The notes below the pieces were generated by a model, which was not told the DNA's origin, searched no databases, and saw only the letters and a list, made by a program, of their open reading frames with translations. Source: Verrucomicrobia bacterium UBA1727 (GTDB taxonomy: Bacteria > Verrucomicrobiota > Kiritimatiellia > RFP12 > UBA1067). From it: a stretch of 15,149 nt of DNA. Below, one piece after another: positions 15,062 through 15,149 of this stretch (its first letter is position 1; every line of letters starts with the position of its first letter). The DNA lies in contig DCIL01000032.1 in NCBI GenBank assembly GCA_002315875.1, positions 2,378-17,526 of the forward strand. The letters run 5' to 3'. The translations under genes and the position numbers were made by a program.

Positions 15062-15149
15062 ACCAAGCCGAAATACATGGACAAGGACTTCCTGCTCGAC
15101 ACCGACGCGGCGCGCGAGCTCTATCACCGGCATGCGGAGAAGATGCCGA
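15059..15149 (+). CDS. uxaC: Uronate (glucuronate) isomerase, 5' part
   Basis: Thirty codons are visible before the window ends. The pattern D-x-D-FLLDT-x-x-A-x-x-LYH-x-x-A-x-x-x-P matches the N-terminus of UxaC, whose next residues are normally the metal-binding HCHL segment just outside the window. UxaC interconverts D-glucuronate with D-fructuronate and D-galacturonate with D-tagaturonate in the cytoplasm, the first step of uronic acid use. ATG 15059 is preferred over 15050 because of Shine-Dalgarno spacing. The gene lies 24 nt after the LamG-domain protein with no terminator seen. It may be read from the promoter at 11825-11833 or from one hidden in the preceding coding sequence. Placement next to a presumed glycan-binding surface protein fits polysaccharide use, but this is inferred. 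Confidence 0.85.
   Translation, partial: MTKPKYMDKDFLLDTDAARELYHRHAEKMP

Noticed and set aside
1..15149. CRISPR array, tRNA, rRNA, insertion sequence or integration site
   Set aside because: I saw no regularly spaced repeats, cloverleaf, transposase-like frame or terminal inverted repeats on either strand.

Overview
The window looks like a chromosomal segment of a moderately GC-rich Gram-negative bacterium, most likely from the Kiritimatiellota/Verrucomicrobiota side. This is inferred from very long secreted proteins that combine autotransporter-type beta-strand repeats with LamG/concanavalin-like domains, not from any marker gene. Every convincing gene is on the + strand, packed end to end with short overlaps. 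I see no rRNA, tRNA, insertion sequence, phage gene or CRISPR array.

Layout: the last 15 codons of an unidentified gene (1-48) are followed by two hairpins, the second a strong bidirectional intrinsic terminator (87-128). A perfect TTGACA-17-TATAAT promoter (152-180) lies so close to the ATG at 187 that the mRNA should be leaderless. It drives a giant secreted beta-helix/LamG-like protein (187-4578), which is interrupted by a single in-frame amber codon at 586-588. A predicted exported gluzincin metallopeptidase with an HExxH-18-E arrangement follows after 3 nt (4582-5967). Next come three overlapping genes of an AddAB/RecB-type helicase-nuclease: an AddB N-terminal piece (5964-6485), an AddB-like nuclease piece (6475-8421) and an AddA/RecB-like helicase-nuclease (8414-11203). 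A small BioH/BioG-like alpha/beta hydrolase (11209-11832) ends this run. No terminator is visible between 187 and 11832, so these genes could form one transcription unit.

A second promoter, with an extended -10 and again almost no leader, lies inside the 3' end of the hydrolase gene. It serves a second large secreted protein with two LamG domains (11843-15034). The window ends in the first 30 codons of uronate isomerase uxaC (15059-15149), which has an ordinary Shine-Dalgarno site.

The main points of interest are: the amber codon in an otherwise intact 1,463-codon reading frame; the leaderless or near-leaderless consensus promoters on both giant surface-protein genes; a shared, ungapped 16-residue C-terminal signature on those two proteins that could be a sorting signal; and a compact AddB split into two overlapping ORFs at a 13-nt near-duplication that accounts exactly for the frame change. 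None of this amounts to a clearly new defence or mobile system. The parts are recognisable families in an unusual arrangement.
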